NCBI GenBank assembly: GCA_016184125.1 | Contig: JACPDG010000040.1 | Location: 85,656 to 149,655, forward strand | Direction of reading: 5' to 3' | From: Candidatus Rokuibacteriota bacterium | GTDB lineage: Bacteria; Methylomirabilota; Methylomirabilia; Rokubacteriales; CSP1-6 | Length of the DNA: 64,000 nucleotides | Shown: one piece after another, positions 38,434 to 47,343 of the stretch | Layout of the letters: every line of letters begins with the position of its first letter | How positions within the stretch are numbered: position 1 is the stretch's first letter | Made by a program: the position numbers and the translations under genes | Notes under the pieces: model-generated | What the model was told of the DNA's origin: nothing | What the model saw: the letters and a program-made list of their open reading frames with translations, nothing else | Database searches by the model: none

Positions 38434-39354
38434 ATGACCGTCCTCCTCATCGTCGAGCAGGTCCTGAACGGCCTCCAGTACGGCGTGATGCTGTTCCTCA
38501 TGGCCGCGGGGCTGACGCTCGTCTTCGGCATCATGAACCTCGTCAACCTCGCTCACGGCTCGCTCTACATGGTGGGCGCCTACCTCGCGACGTTCTTCTA
38601 CACGCAGACGGGTTCGTTCCTGCTCGCGGCGCTGCTCGCCCTGCCCGCCACGCTCGTGGTCGGCATCGTGGTCGAGCTGGTGGCGCTCCGCACGCTCTAC
38701 GAGCGTGACCACCTCGACCAGGTGCTCGCGACGTTCGGCCTGATCCTCTTCTTCAACGAGCTGGTGGCGATCGTGTGGGGTCGCTCCGCGCTGTACACGA
38801 CGCTGCCCGCATGGCTCTCCGGCCACGTCGTGGTGCTTCCTGGACTGCGGTATTCCGTCTACCGGGCGCTCGTGATCCTCGTCGGGCTGGCGGTGGCGAT
38901 CCTGTTGTGGCTGGTCGTCTCGCGCACGCGCCTCGGCATGCTGATCCGCGCGGGGGCCTCGAACCGGACCATGCTGTCCGCGCTCGGCGTCAACGTGACG
39001 CTGCTCTACACCGTCGTGTTCGGCTTCGGCGCGGCGCTCGCCGGCCTGGCGGGCCTGATGGCTGGACCGATCTACGCCGTCCAGACGGGCATGGGCGAGC
39101 AGATCCTGATCCAGGTCTTCGTCGTGATCGTGATCGGCGGCATCGGCTCGATCCGCGGCGCGCTCGTCGGGGCGATCCTCGTCGGCATGGTCGACACGTT
39201 CGGCGTCTTCGTGAAGCCGATGCTCGGCACCGTGCTCTCGCCCGTGGCCGCGGACAGCGCGGGGCCCGCCATCGCGTCGATGCTCATCTACCTCTTGATG
39301 GCCGTGGTGCTGGCGTTGCGACCCCAGGGCCTCTTCCCCACGCGCGCCTCGTGA
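38434..39354 (+). CDS. livH: Branched-chain-type ABC permease (LivH)
   Basis: 306 aa inner-membrane permease with about 8 helices. Family signatures: LNGLQYGVMLFLMAAGLTLVFGIMNLVNLAHG at the N-terminus and VFVVIVIGGIGSIRGALVGAILVGMVDTF near 220-250. Works with LivM, LivG, LivF and the binding protein. GTGA overlap with livM. Confidence 0.93.
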   Translation: MTVLLIVEQVLNGLQYGVMLFLMAAGLTLVFGIMNLVNLAHGSLYMVGAYLATFFYTQTGSFLLAALLALPATLVVGIVVELVALRTLYERDHLDQVLATFGLILFFNELVAIVWGRSALYTTLPAWLSGHVVVLPGLRYSVYRALVILVGLAVAILLWLVVSRTRLGMLIRAGASNRTMLSALGVNVTLLYTVVFGFGAALAGLAGLMAGPIYAVQTGMGEQILIQVFVVIVIGGIGSIRGALVGAILVGMVDTFGVFVKPMLGTVLSPVAADSAGPAIASMLIYLLMAVVLALRPQGLFPTRAS

Positions 39355-40304
39355 GCCTCGCCACGCGCGCCCGCCCGGCCGCCATGGCGCTCGGTCTCGT
39401 CGCGCTCGCCGCGGTGCCCGTGCTGGCCAGCGTCCTCGACCAGCCGTTCTACGTCGACCTGTTCCGGCGGGTGATGATCTTCGCCGTCGCCGCGCTCTCC
39501 CTCGACGTCATCCTCGGGTACGGCGGCATGGTCAGCTTCGGCCACGCCGCGTACCTCGGCATCGGCGCCTATGCCGTGGGCGTGACGACCTACCATGGCG
39601 TTTCGAACGGGTACGCGCAGTGGGCGCTGGCGATCGTCGCCTCCATGGTGGTCGCGCTCGCGATCGGCGCGATCTCGATCCGCACGAGCGGCGTCTACTT
39701 CATCATGATCACGCTGGCCTTCACGCAGATGCTGTACTACCTCGGCATCTCCATCGAGGAGTACGGCGGGGACGACGGGATGCGGCTGGCCACGAAGAGC
39801 CAGTTCCCCGGCGTGCTCGACATCGGCAACCCCGCGGCGTTCTACTACGTCGTCCTCGGCATCCTCGTGCTCTTCCTCTACCTGGCCCACCGGCTCGTCA
39901 ACGCGCGGTTCGGGATGGTGATCCGCGCGACGAAATCGAACGAGCCGCGGGCGCGGGCGGTCGGCTTCTCTCCGTATCCCTACAAGCTCATCGCCTTCGC
40001 GGTCGCCGGCGGCATGTGCGGCCTCGCGGGCGCGCTCCTCGTGAACCAGACCGAGTACCTGACGCCGGAGTTCATGCACTGGACCCGCTCGGGCGAGATC
40101 ATGTTCATGGTGATCCTCGGCGGGATGGGCACGCTGGTGGGGCCGGTGGTCGGGGCCCTCGTCTTCCTGCTCCTCGAGCAGGTGCTGTCGGCGTGGACCG
40201 AGCACTGGCAGATCATTCTCGGTCCGTTCCTCGTGCTGGTGGTGCTCTTCGCCAGGCGCGGGCTGTGGGGTCTCCTGCCCCCCGGAGCAGGCCGGAATGG
40301 GTGA
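39351..40304 (+). CDS. livM: Branched-chain-type ABC permease (LivM)
   Basis: 317 aa from GTG 39351 (ATG 39384 is an alternative). Contains LDVILGYGGMVSFGHAAYLGIGAYAVG and the EAA-like region VILGGMGTLVGPVVGALVFLLLEQ typical of LivM. About 9 helices. Ends 8 bp inside livG. Confidence 0.92.
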   Translation: MSLATRARPAAMALGLVALAAVPVLASVLDQPFYVDLFRRVMIFAVAALSLDVILGYGGMVSFGHAAYLGIGAYAVGVTTYHGVSNGYAQWALAIVASMVVALAIGAISIRTSGVYFIMITLAFTQMLYYLGISIEEYGGDDGMRLATKSQFPGVLDIGNPAAFYYVVLGILVLFLYLAHRLVNARFGMVIRATKSNEPRARAVGFSPYPYKLIAFAVAGGMCGLAGALLVNQTEYLTPEFMHWTRSGEIMFMVILGGMGTLVGPVVGALVFLLLEQVLSAWTEHWQIILGPFLVLVVLFARRGLWGLLPPGAGRNG

Positions 40305-41051
40305 GGTCCTCCTCGAGGTGCGTGACCTCGTCAAGAGCTTCGGCGGTCTCATCGCGACGCATCACGTGAGCCTCGACGTTCTCGCGGGCGAGACGTGTGC
40401 CGTGATCGGGCCGAACGGCGCGGGCAAGACGACCCTCATCGGCCAGCTCGCTGGCGATCTCGTCCCGGATGCCGGCAGCATCCGCTTCGGCGGGGCCGAC
40501 GTGACCGCGCTCCGCGCGCCGGCGCGGTCGCGGCGCGGCATCGCGCGGTCGTTCCAGATCACCAGCGTCTTCCGCGACTTCACGGCGCTCGACAACGTCG
40601 CGCTCGCCGTCCAGGCGCACGCCGGCTCGAGCTTCCGGTTCTGGCGGCCCGCGCGCCGCGACCGGGCCCTGCGGGACCCTGCGCTCGAGATCCTCGAGTC
40701 GGTCGGTCTCGGAGCGCGGGCCGACGTGCTGGCCGCCAGCCTCGCGCACGGCGAGCAGCGCCAGCTCGAGATCGCGATGGCGCTCGCGACCCGGCCGCGC
40801 CTCCTGCTCCTCGACGAGCCGGTCGCGGGCATGGGTGCCGAGGAGACACAGCAGATGATCCGTTTCCTCGGCACGCTGAAGGAGCGGCATACCATCGTGC
40901 TGGTCGAGCACGACATGGACGCCGTGTTCACGCTCGCCGACCGGATCTCGGTGATGGTCTACGGCAGGATCATCGCGACCGGCGCGCCCGACGAGATCCG
41001 CGCGAACGAGGAGGTGCGCCGCGCCTACCTCGGCGAGGACGCGGTCGTCTG

Positions 41052-41052
<1 letters not shown>
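40297..41052 (+). CDS. livG: ABC transporter ATPase (LivG)
   Basis: 251 aa ATPase with Walker A GPNGAGKTTL (about 43-52), signature LAHGEQRQLEIAMAL, Walker B LLLLDEPVAGM and the LivG-type switch HTIVLVEHDMDAVF. The signature has HGEQRQ in place of the common SGGQ, which is usual in LivG. It overlaps livM by 8 bp and livF by 1 bp. Confidence 0.94.
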
Positions 41053-41753
<701 letters not shown>

Positions 41754-41756
41754 GGA

Positions 41757-41870
41757 GTGGGGGGCCCCGAAATGGCCCCCGACCATCGCACGAAGGGGGC
41801 TGACGCCCCCCTCGGACTCCCCCGGCCCCAACGCTCGGAGCGCCCCGGGGGGTGCGACCCAGCGTTCCCG
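41757..41870. repeat. Family R element (reverse, divergent)
   Basis: Begins GTGGGGGGCCCCGAAATGG, carries a GGGGGCTGACGCCCCC hairpin not seen in most copies but shared with the one at 60529, and ends GGAGCGCCCCGGGG. It is translated as the N-terminus of the next ORF. Confidence 0.8.
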
Positions 41871-42701
41871 CGGACGGCGACGCCGAGCGACCTGGTGGGC
41901 CGCGTGCTCGGTCTCAACCCGGGAATGATGACCGGCCCGGGAACGAACACGTACCTCGTCGGCCGGCGCGATCCCATCCTCATCGACACCGGCGCCGGCG
42001 TGCCGGACTACCTGCCGCTGCTCGAACGCTACCTGGCCGAGCGCGGCTGGACGCGTCCGTCGCGCGTGCTCCTCACGCACCGTCACGTCGACCACCTGGG
42101 GGGCGTCAGGCACCTCCGCGAGCGCTGGCCCGATCTGCGTGTCAGCAAGATGAGGTACCGCGATACCGGGCTCCCCGAGCCGATCGAGGACCTCCGCGAC
42201 GGCGACGTCGTCGAGGGAGACGGCGTCACGCTCGTCGCGGTCCACACTCCCGGACACGCCTCCGATCACCTCTGCTACTACCTGCGGGAGGCGCGGGCGC
42301 TCTTCACCGGCGACGTCGTCCTCGGCGGCTCGACGACGGTGATCCCGTCGGGCGACGGGGACCTCGCGGACTACATGGCGTCGCTGCGGCGCCTGCTCGA
42401 GCTGCCGCTCGAGCGCATCTACCCGGCGCACGGGCCGGTGATCGAGGACGGGCCGGGGCTCGTTCACGAGTACATCGAGCACCGGCTCATGCGCGAGCGG
42501 CAGATCCTCGAGGCGCTCGCGGACGGGCTCGTCACCATCCCGGCGATGGTCAAGCGCATCTACGCCGACGTCCCGGAGAAGCTGCACGCGATGGCCGCCC
42601 AGTCGGTCGAATCGCACCTGCGCAAGCTCGAGCGTGACCGGCGCGTGCGGGAGCACCGCGAGCGCCACGCGCCGTCGCGCTGGGAGCTGCTGGCCGGGTA
42701 G
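41757..42701 (+). CDS. Metallo-beta-lactamase fold hydrolase (LACTB2-like)
   Basis: 314 aa as drawn; the conserved protein starts near residue 48 (VGRVLGLNPGMMTGPGTNTYLVG). The metal-binding motif THRHVDHLGGV is complete, with further ligands in HTPGHASDH, TGDVVLGG and YPAHGPV. A C-terminal winged-helix-like region (ILEALADGLVTIPAMVKRIYADV) is typical of LACTB2-type enzymes. The first 35 residues are encoded by a family R element, starting with GTG 41757. The native start cannot be identified, so the N-terminus is uncertain. Confidence 0.8.
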   Translation: MGGPEMAPDHRTKGADAPLGLPRPQRSERPGGCDPAFPRTATPSDLVGRVLGLNPGMMTGPGTNTYLVGRRDPILIDTGAGVPDYLPLLERYLAERGWTRPSRVLLTHRHVDHLGGVRHLRERWPDLRVSKMRYRDTGLPEPIEDLRDGDVVEGDGVTLVAVHTPGHASDHLCYYLREARALFTGDVVLGGSTTVIPSGDGDLADYMASLRRLLELPLERIYPAHGPVIEDGPGLVHEYIEHRLMRERQILEALADGLVTIPAMVKRIYADVPEKLHAMAAQSVESHLRKLERDRRVREHRERHAPSRWELLAG

Positions 42702-42713
42702 TCCTCCGGACGC

Positions 42714-42866
42714 TCAGCGGGGCGCGTAGCCCTCGCAGCGCACGACGGGCAGCCGCGGGTACTTCGGGAACCGCGGGTCGCGCTCGCTCACGCGGCAGAG
42801 CCAGAAGACGGAGCCGCGAGCGCTCTCGACCGTGCGGGCGTGCACGCAGGCGCCGCAGAGCCCCAC
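42714..42866 (-). CDS. Small four-cysteine protein
   Basis: About 50 aa from GTG 42866: VGLCGACVHARTVESARGSV then FWLC, DPRFPKYPRLPVVRCEGY. The cysteines (CGAC, WLC, RCEGY) suggest a small metal-binding knuckle. Very similar short proteins are widespread and uncharacterised in soil actinobacteria and relatives, from memory. The frame is open further upstream inside the amidotransferase gene, so the start may be earlier (no in-frame ATG). Convergent with the MBL gene. Confidence 0.5.
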   Translation of the reverse strand: MGLCGACVHARTVESARGSVFWLCRVSERDPRFPKYPRLPVVRCEGYAPR

Positions 42867-42880
42867 GCGAGGGTCGGGCG

Positions 42881-43717
42881 CTACCGACGTGTCGCGCGCT
42901 CCCGAGCGGCGTCGACCAGCGCACGGAAGAGGTTGCGCGCCGCGTCGTCGTGGCCGGCGAGGTCTTCCGGGTGCCACTGCACGCCGAAGACCGGCGTCGG
43001 AGCGTCAGGAAGCTCGATCGCCTCGATGATCCCATCGGGCGCCCTCGCGACCTCGCGGAGCCCCCGGCCGAGATGTTTGAGGGCCTGGTGATGGAAGCTG
43101 TTCACCTGGATCTCACGCCGGCCGACGATGGTTGCCAGGTCGCTGTCGCCGCTGACCTTGACCGCGTGGGTCGGCTGCTCGCGCGCCTCCTTCTGGCTGT
43201 GCACGAGGGACCCGGGCAGGTCCGTCGGGATGTCCTGCCAGAGCGAGCCGCCGAGCGCGACGTTCAGCACCTGCACGCCGCGGCAGACCGCGAAGAGCGG
43301 TACCTGATCCTCGAGCGCGGACGAGACGAGCTCGATCTCGAGCGCATCGCGGGCGGGGGAGACGTCGTACGTCGCCGGATGGCGTTCTTCGCCCCAGCGG
43401 GCGGGATCGACGTCCGCGCCGCCGGTGAGGAGCAGCCCGTCGAGCAGCGGCCAGAGCACGGTCTTCGACCACGCGTCGAGGTGAGGCGACAGCAGCACCG
43501 GCACGCCACCGGCGTCCTGCACGGCACGCACGTACGCCGCGTTCACGAACGCGCGCTCGGGGACCTGGTTCACGGAGACGGACGTCGTCACGCCGATCAG
43601 TGGCGGTCGCCCTTGGCCGAGCGCACGGTTGAGCACCGGCCCGGGTTTCCCGGGCCGGTTGCGAGCGTCGGGGGGGTGTGGGGGGCCATGTCGGGGCCCC
43701 CCAGTCCAGGGTCGCAT
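42881..43717 (-). CDS. Class I glutamine amidotransferase-like hydrolase (peptidase C26, PuuD-like)
   Basis: 278 aa from ATG 43717; conserved protein from about residue 33 (PPLIGVTTSVSV). The nucleophile elbow FAVCRGVQVLNVALGG holds the catalytic Cys, and the His-Glu pair is in FGVQWHPEDL. The family hydrolyses gamma-glutamyl bonds, for example gamma-glutamyl-GABA. The first 28 residues derive from a family R element; GTG 43636 would give 251 aa without most of it. A TATACT box precedes ATG 43717. It is divergent from a gamma-glutamyltransferase family gene, suggesting shared gamma-glutamyl chemistry (inference). Confidence 0.8.
   Translation of the reverse strand: MRPWTGGPRHGPPHPPDARNRPGKPGPVLNRALGQGRPPLIGVTTSVSVNQVPERAFVNAAYVRAVQDAGGVPVLLSPHLDAWSKTVLWPLLDGLLLTGGADVDPARWGEERHPATYDVSPARDALEIELVSSALEDQVPLFAVCRGVQVLNVALGGSLWQDIPTDLPGSLVHSQKEAREQPTHAVKVSGDSDLATIVGRREIQVNSFHHQALKHLGRGLREVARAPDGIIEAIELPDAPTPVFGVQWHPEDLAGHDDAARNLFRALVDAARERATRR
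43617..43712. repeat. Family R element at 5' end of amidotransferase gene
   Basis: Contains GCCCGGGTTTCCCGGGCC and GGGGGGCCATGTCGGGGCCCC. Translated in frame on the minus strand (GGPRHGPPHPPDARNRPGKP). Confidence 0.85.
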
Positions 43718-43725
43718 GGGCACCG

Positions 43726-43731
43726 AGTATA
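43726..43731 (-). promoter_or_regulatory. Possible -10 box of amidotransferase gene
   Basis: TATACT on the minus strand, 8 bp from ATG 43717. If used, transcription would begin at or very near the start codon, giving a leaderless message. No good -35 is visible (TGTCGC with a 19-bp spacer). Confidence 0.3.
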
Positions 43732-43795
43732 CGGGGTCCAGCCCGAGGGCGCGACAGGGTGACGTCCTCCGTTTCTCCTGTACCATGACGTTCCT

Positions 43796-45541
43796 ATGAC
43801 GCTCGACTCCGCCGCCACCCAGCAGCGCGCTCCGTCCTGGGCTCCGACACACACCGTGCAGGTCATCGGCACGCGATGGGCTCTCGCGGCCGGGCATGCG
43901 CTCGCCGCGGAGGCGGCCGCGCGCGTGCTGTCAGCGGGTGGCAACGCCATCGACGCCGGCGTTGCCGCCGGCTTCTGTCTCGGGGTCGTGCATCCCGACA
44001 TGGTGAGCGTCGCGGGCGTCGCGCCCATCCTCGTCCACGTCGGGAAGACGAACCAGACGTGGCAGGTCTCGGGCGTCGGTCCCTATCCGCGGGCGTCGAC
44101 CCGCGAGTCCTTCGTGACACGCCACGGCGGTCAGATCCCGGTCGGGCTTCCCCGGACGGTGGTGCCCGCCGCGCCGGATGCGTGGTGCACGGCGCTCGCG
44201 CGCTGGGGGACGATGTCGTTCGCGGACGTCATCGCGGCGTCGGTCGAGCACGCGGAGCGTGGATTTCCCGTGTCGAACTTCAGCGCGCACCAGTTCGCCG
44301 CGAACGAGGCGAAGTTCAAGCAGTGGCCGACGTCGGCGCACCTGCTGCCGGGCGGCCGTGCGCCGCAGCCCGGCACCGTCATCGTCCAGCGAGAGCTCGC
44401 CGAGACGCTGAAGCGGATGGTCGGCGCGGAGACGCGCGCGGGCGGCAGCCGCACGGACGGTATCAAGGCGGCCCGCGACGAGTTCTATCGCGGCGAGACG
44501 GCGCGGCGCATCGCCGCGTACCACCGGCAGGAGGATGGACCGCTCGCGTACGAGGACCTCGCGGAGTTCAGCGTGGACGTCGAGCCCGCGCTGCGCACGA
44601 CGTTCGGGCGCTGGGAGGTCGCGGCGTGCGGGTTCTGGTGCCAGGGCCCGGTGCTGCTCCAGATGCTCAACCTCCTCGACGCCGTGGACCTGCCGGCCCT
44701 CGGCCACAACTCGCCCGCGTACCTGCACCGGCTGATCGAGACGGTCAAGCTCGCGTTCGCCGACCGGCATGCCTGGTACGGCGATCCGAAGTGCGTGAAG
44801 GTTCCGGCCGACCGCCTGCTCTCGAAGGCGTACGCCGCGGAGCGCAGGCAGCTCATCGGAGAGCGTGCCTGGCCGGACATGTACCCCGCGGGCGAGATGG
44901 GGGCGCTGGCGCGCGGCCGCGCGGGAGCGGTGCCCGTCGCCGGCGGGTCGAGCAATTCGCTCGACACCAGCTACGTCGCCGTGATCGACGCGGACGGCAA
45001 CGGCTTCTCCGCCACGCCGAGCGATCCGCACGTCGATTCCCCGGTCGTCCCGGGTGTCGGCTGCGTCGTGTCGCCGCGCGGCTCGCAGGGGTGGCTGGAC
45101 CCCGAGCACCCCGGCGTCGTGGCGCCCGGCAAGCGTCCACGCCTCACGCCCGCACCGGCGATGGCGTTCGACGCCGGCCGCCTCTTCATGGCCTTCGGGA
45201 CGCCGGGCGGCGACGTCCAGCAGCAGGCGATGCTTCAGGTCTTCCTGAACACGACCGTGTTCGGCATGGCGATCCAGCACGCGATCGAGGCGCCACGTGT
45301 CGCGTCGCGCAGCTTCCCCGACTCGTTCTGGCCGCACTCGCATGCGCCGGGCAAGGTCGAGGTGGAGCAGCGGATCGCGTCCGACGTGCGTGACGCGCTC
45401 GCGGCGATGGGCCACGGGGTGAGCGCGTGGCCCGACTGGGAGTGGCGGGCGGGCGCGGTGTGCGCGGTGCAGGTCGGCCCCGACGGCGCGCGCTGGGGCG
45501 GCGCGGACCCGCGGCGCGGCTCGCTGGCGATCGCGCGCTGA
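43796..45541 (+). CDS. Gamma-glutamyltransferase family protein
   Basis: 581 aa Ntn-hydrolase precursor. N-terminal GHALAAEAAARVLSAGGNAIDAGVAAGFCLGVVHPDM is the usual large-subunit start. The expected self-cleavage and nucleophile Thr is Thr391 in NSLDTSYVAVIDADGN (classical enzymes have TTHxSVVD, so the second position differs). The C-terminal small subunit has PAPAMAFDAGRLFMAFGTPGGDVQQQAMLQV. No signal peptide is seen, so it is probably cytosolic, unlike E. coli GGT. Upstream region lacks a good ribosome site. Confidence 0.85.
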   Translation: MTLDSAATQQRAPSWAPTHTVQVIGTRWALAAGHALAAEAAARVLSAGGNAIDAGVAAGFCLGVVHPDMVSVAGVAPILVHVGKTNQTWQVSGVGPYPRASTRESFVTRHGGQIPVGLPRTVVPAAPDAWCTALARWGTMSFADVIAASVEHAERGFPVSNFSAHQFAANEAKFKQWPTSAHLLPGGRAPQPGTVIVQRELAETLKRMVGAETRAGGSRTDGIKAARDEFYRGETARRIAAYHRQEDGPLAYEDLAEFSVDVEPALRTTFGRWEVAACGFWCQGPVLLQMLNLLDAVDLPALGHNSPAYLHRLIETVKLAFADRHAWYGDPKCVKVPADRLLSKAYAAERRQLIGERAWPDMYPAGEMGALARGRAGAVPVAGGSSNSLDTSYVAVIDADGNGFSATPSDPHVDSPVVPGVGCVVSPRGSQGWLDPEHPGVVAPGKRPRLTPAPAMAFDAGRLFMAFGTPGGDVQQQAMLQVFLNTTVFGMAIQHAIEAPRVASRSFPDSFWPHSHAPGKVEVEQRIASDVRDALAAMGHGVSAWPDWEWRAGAVCAVQVGPDGARWGGADPRRGSLAIAR

Positions 45542-45546
45542 CTCAT

Positions 45547-45640
45547 GTCGTGGGGGCCCCGAAACGGCCCCCACACCCCCCGACGCTCGACGGGCCCGGG
45601 GTGAACCCGGGCCTGTCTCGACTCCGCGCTCGGCGTAGCT
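45547..45640. repeat. Family R element (reverse) after the GGT-family gene
   Basis: GTGGGGGCCCCGAAACGGCC, CCCCCGACGCTCGACGGGCC and a CCCGGGGTGAACCCGGG hairpin. It separates the GGT-family gene from a truncated gene fragment. Confidence 0.85.
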
Positions 45641-45661
45641 CGAAGACCTTGCGGCCGGCCG

Positions 45662-45841
45662 GGTGTCGACTACCTCTACCGGGGTGGTGACGGGTTCACG
45701 GCCTTCCGAGGGGCGAAGGTGCTCATCGACACCGAGAGCGCGCCTGCGCTCATGCCCATGGTCGTCGACGCCATCACCGAGCGAGCCACGATCGCGCCGC
45801 GCGTGGGCGGACGGATCGCGAGGGTCACGACCCCCCGATGA
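45662..45841 (+). pseudogene. C-terminal remnant of a 5'-nucleotidase-like protein
   Basis: A short plus-strand frame reads GVDYLYRGGDGFTAFRGAKV, then LIDTESAPALMPMVVDAITE and a segment ending IAPRVGGRIARV before TGA 45841. GGDG-F, the late hydrophobic helix and the final IxPxxxGRI are the C-terminal landmarks of bacterial 5'-nucleotidase/UshA-type proteins. Nothing of the catalytic metallophosphatase domain is present; the fragment starts just after a family R element. It reads as the tail of a gene whose front has been lost by deletion, perhaps between repeats. Confidence 0.6.
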
Positions 45842-47258
45842 CGGGCGATGCGGGCGGTCGAGCAGCGCCGCGGGTTTCCCGGGGGGAGTCCGAGCGCCCG
45901 GCAGTGCCGCTGACCATCTCAGGGACTCCCGTCTCCGCGCGTGACCGAGGCGCGCCCCGGGTCCCCCGGGGCGTGTCCGAGCCTCCAGGGGGGGTGTGGG
46001 GGGCCATGTCGGGGCCCCCCACTCGGTGGACCGGCTCTTCTCGGATCCCGAGCGCGAGCGCCGACGCGACGATCGCCATGACGGCAGCCGACACGAACGC
46101 CGCGGAGTAGCTGCCGGTCCACTCGAACACCCAGCCGGCGAGCGCGGCCCCGAGCGCGGCGCCGACCTGGTGCGCGAAGAAGATCCAGCCGGAGAGCTCG
46201 CCGACCGAATAGCGCCCGAAGATGTTCGCGGTGAGCGTCGTCGTGGGCGGCACCGTCGAGATGTAATTGAGGCCGAAGACGGCCGCCCAGACGTGGAGCG
46301 AAGGCACGTCCCAGACGTACAGCAGGAACAGGAGCGAGAGGCCGCGCAGGAAGTAGTACGTGGCGAGCGGGCCGCGGCGGCCGAAGCGGTCGCAGATCCA
46401 GCCGGAGCCGATCGTGCCGAGGACGTTCATCGCGCCCATCACGCCGAGCGCGCTCGACGCCTGGAGCTCCGTGAAGCTGTGCTCGAGCGCGTGCGGCATG
46501 AAGTGCGTCAGCACCATGCCGTTGGAGGTGTACCCGCACACGAAGAACGTCGTCATGAGCAGCCAGAACTGCGGCACGCGGGCCGCGTCGGCGAACGACA
46601 CCCGGCCGGCACGCTGCAGGGCTGCCGCCTGCGCGGCCGTCTTCACGGGCCCCGTTGCGCCGTAGGGTGCCCCTCCGCGCTCCTCCGGGTCGTTCCTGAT
46701 GAGCGACATCGCGATGGGGAGCGCGAGCAGGAGCACCGCGATGCCGAGCGACAGGAAGCTCGCGCGCCACCCGAACACCAGCGTGAGGCCGGTGGCGAGC
46801 GGGATGACGACGAGCTGGCCCGCGGACATCGCGCCGCCGGCCAGCCCCATCGCGAGGCCACGACGCTTCTCGAACCACCGGGCCACGAGGGTCGAGCCGG
46901 TCGAGAGCGCCACGCCACCGGCGCCGATCGCCATCATGAGACCCGCCGTCACGTAGACGTGCCAGAGCTGCTGCACGAACGCGGAGCCGATCGCGCCGAA
47001 GCCGAGCAGTCCGACGCAGAGCGTGATCACTCGGCGTGGGCCCCACCGATCCGCCAGCCGACCGAGGAACGGGCCGGAGGCGCCGAGGAAGAGCAGGGAC
47101 ACGGCGGCGGCGCCGGACAGCGCGGACCGGCTCCAGCCGAACTCCGCCTCCATCGGCTTGATGTAGACACCGAAGACCGCCCGGAGCCCGGACGCCGCCA
47201 TCATGCAGAAGGTGAGCGCTCCGAGGACGAGCCAGGCGGGATGAACGCGTCGCATCAC
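45825..47258 (-). CDS. MFS transporter with repeat-encoded C-terminal tail
   Basis: 477 aa. Twelve helices over residues 1-412: MFS motif A-like GRLADRWGPRRVI between helices 2 and 3, and SGWICDRFGRRGPLATYY between helices 8 and 9. The style (ASGLRAVFGVYIKPMEAEFGWSRSALS) is that of the oxalate/formate or monocarboxylate-like MFS group. The last 65 residues (VGGPDMAPHTPPGGSDTPRG and on) come from two family R elements and the frame ends in the region of the nucleotidase remnant. The substrate cannot be named. Confidence 0.83.
   Translation of the reverse strand: MMRRVHPAWLVLGALTFCMMAASGLRAVFGVYIKPMEAEFGWSRSALSGAAAVSLLFLGASGPFLGRLADRWGPRRVITLCVGLLGFGAIGSAFVQQLWHVYVTAGLMMAIGAGGVALSTGSTLVARWFEKRRGLAMGLAGGAMSAGQLVVIPLATGLTLVFGWRASFLSLGIAVLLLALPIAMSLIRNDPEERGGAPYGATGPVKTAAQAAALQRAGRVSFADAARVPQFWLLMTTFFVCGYTSNGMVLTHFMPHALEHSFTELQASSALGVMGAMNVLGTIGSGWICDRFGRRGPLATYYFLRGLSLLFLLYVWDVPSLHVWAAVFGLNYISTVPPTTTLTANIFGRYSVGELSGWIFFAHQVGAALGAALAGWVFEWTGSYSAAFVSAAVMAIVASALALGIREEPVHRVGGPDMAPHTPPGGSDTPRGTRGAPRSRAETGVPEMVSGTAGRSDSPRETRGAARPPASPVIGGS
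45845..46025. repeat. Two family R elements at 3' end of MFS gene
   Basis: Two copies on either side of a short unique piece (45905-45945): CGCGGGTTTCCCGGGGGGAG and CGCCCCGGGTCCCCCGGGGC with GGGGGGCCATGTCGGGGCCCC. Both are translated in the minus-strand frame of the MFS transporter. Confidence 0.85.
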
Positions 47259-47305
47259 CCGGTTAGGATGCGGCGACCCGGTCTCGAAGATTCAGCGGAC
47301 GCGAC

Positions 47306-47337
47306 GGCGTGGGGGCCACCCTTGTGGTCCCCACGCC
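47306..47337. terminator. Hairpin after clpB
   Basis: 14-bp stem GGCGTGGGGGCCAC (47306-47319) with CCTT loop and matching arm 47324-47337 (one G-U pair). It lies 6 bp beyond the clpB stop, on its downstream side, and 47 bp before the MFS start. No T run, so a Rho-assisted or mRNA-end role is possible. Confidence 0.5.
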
Positions 47338-47343
47338 CCTCGA

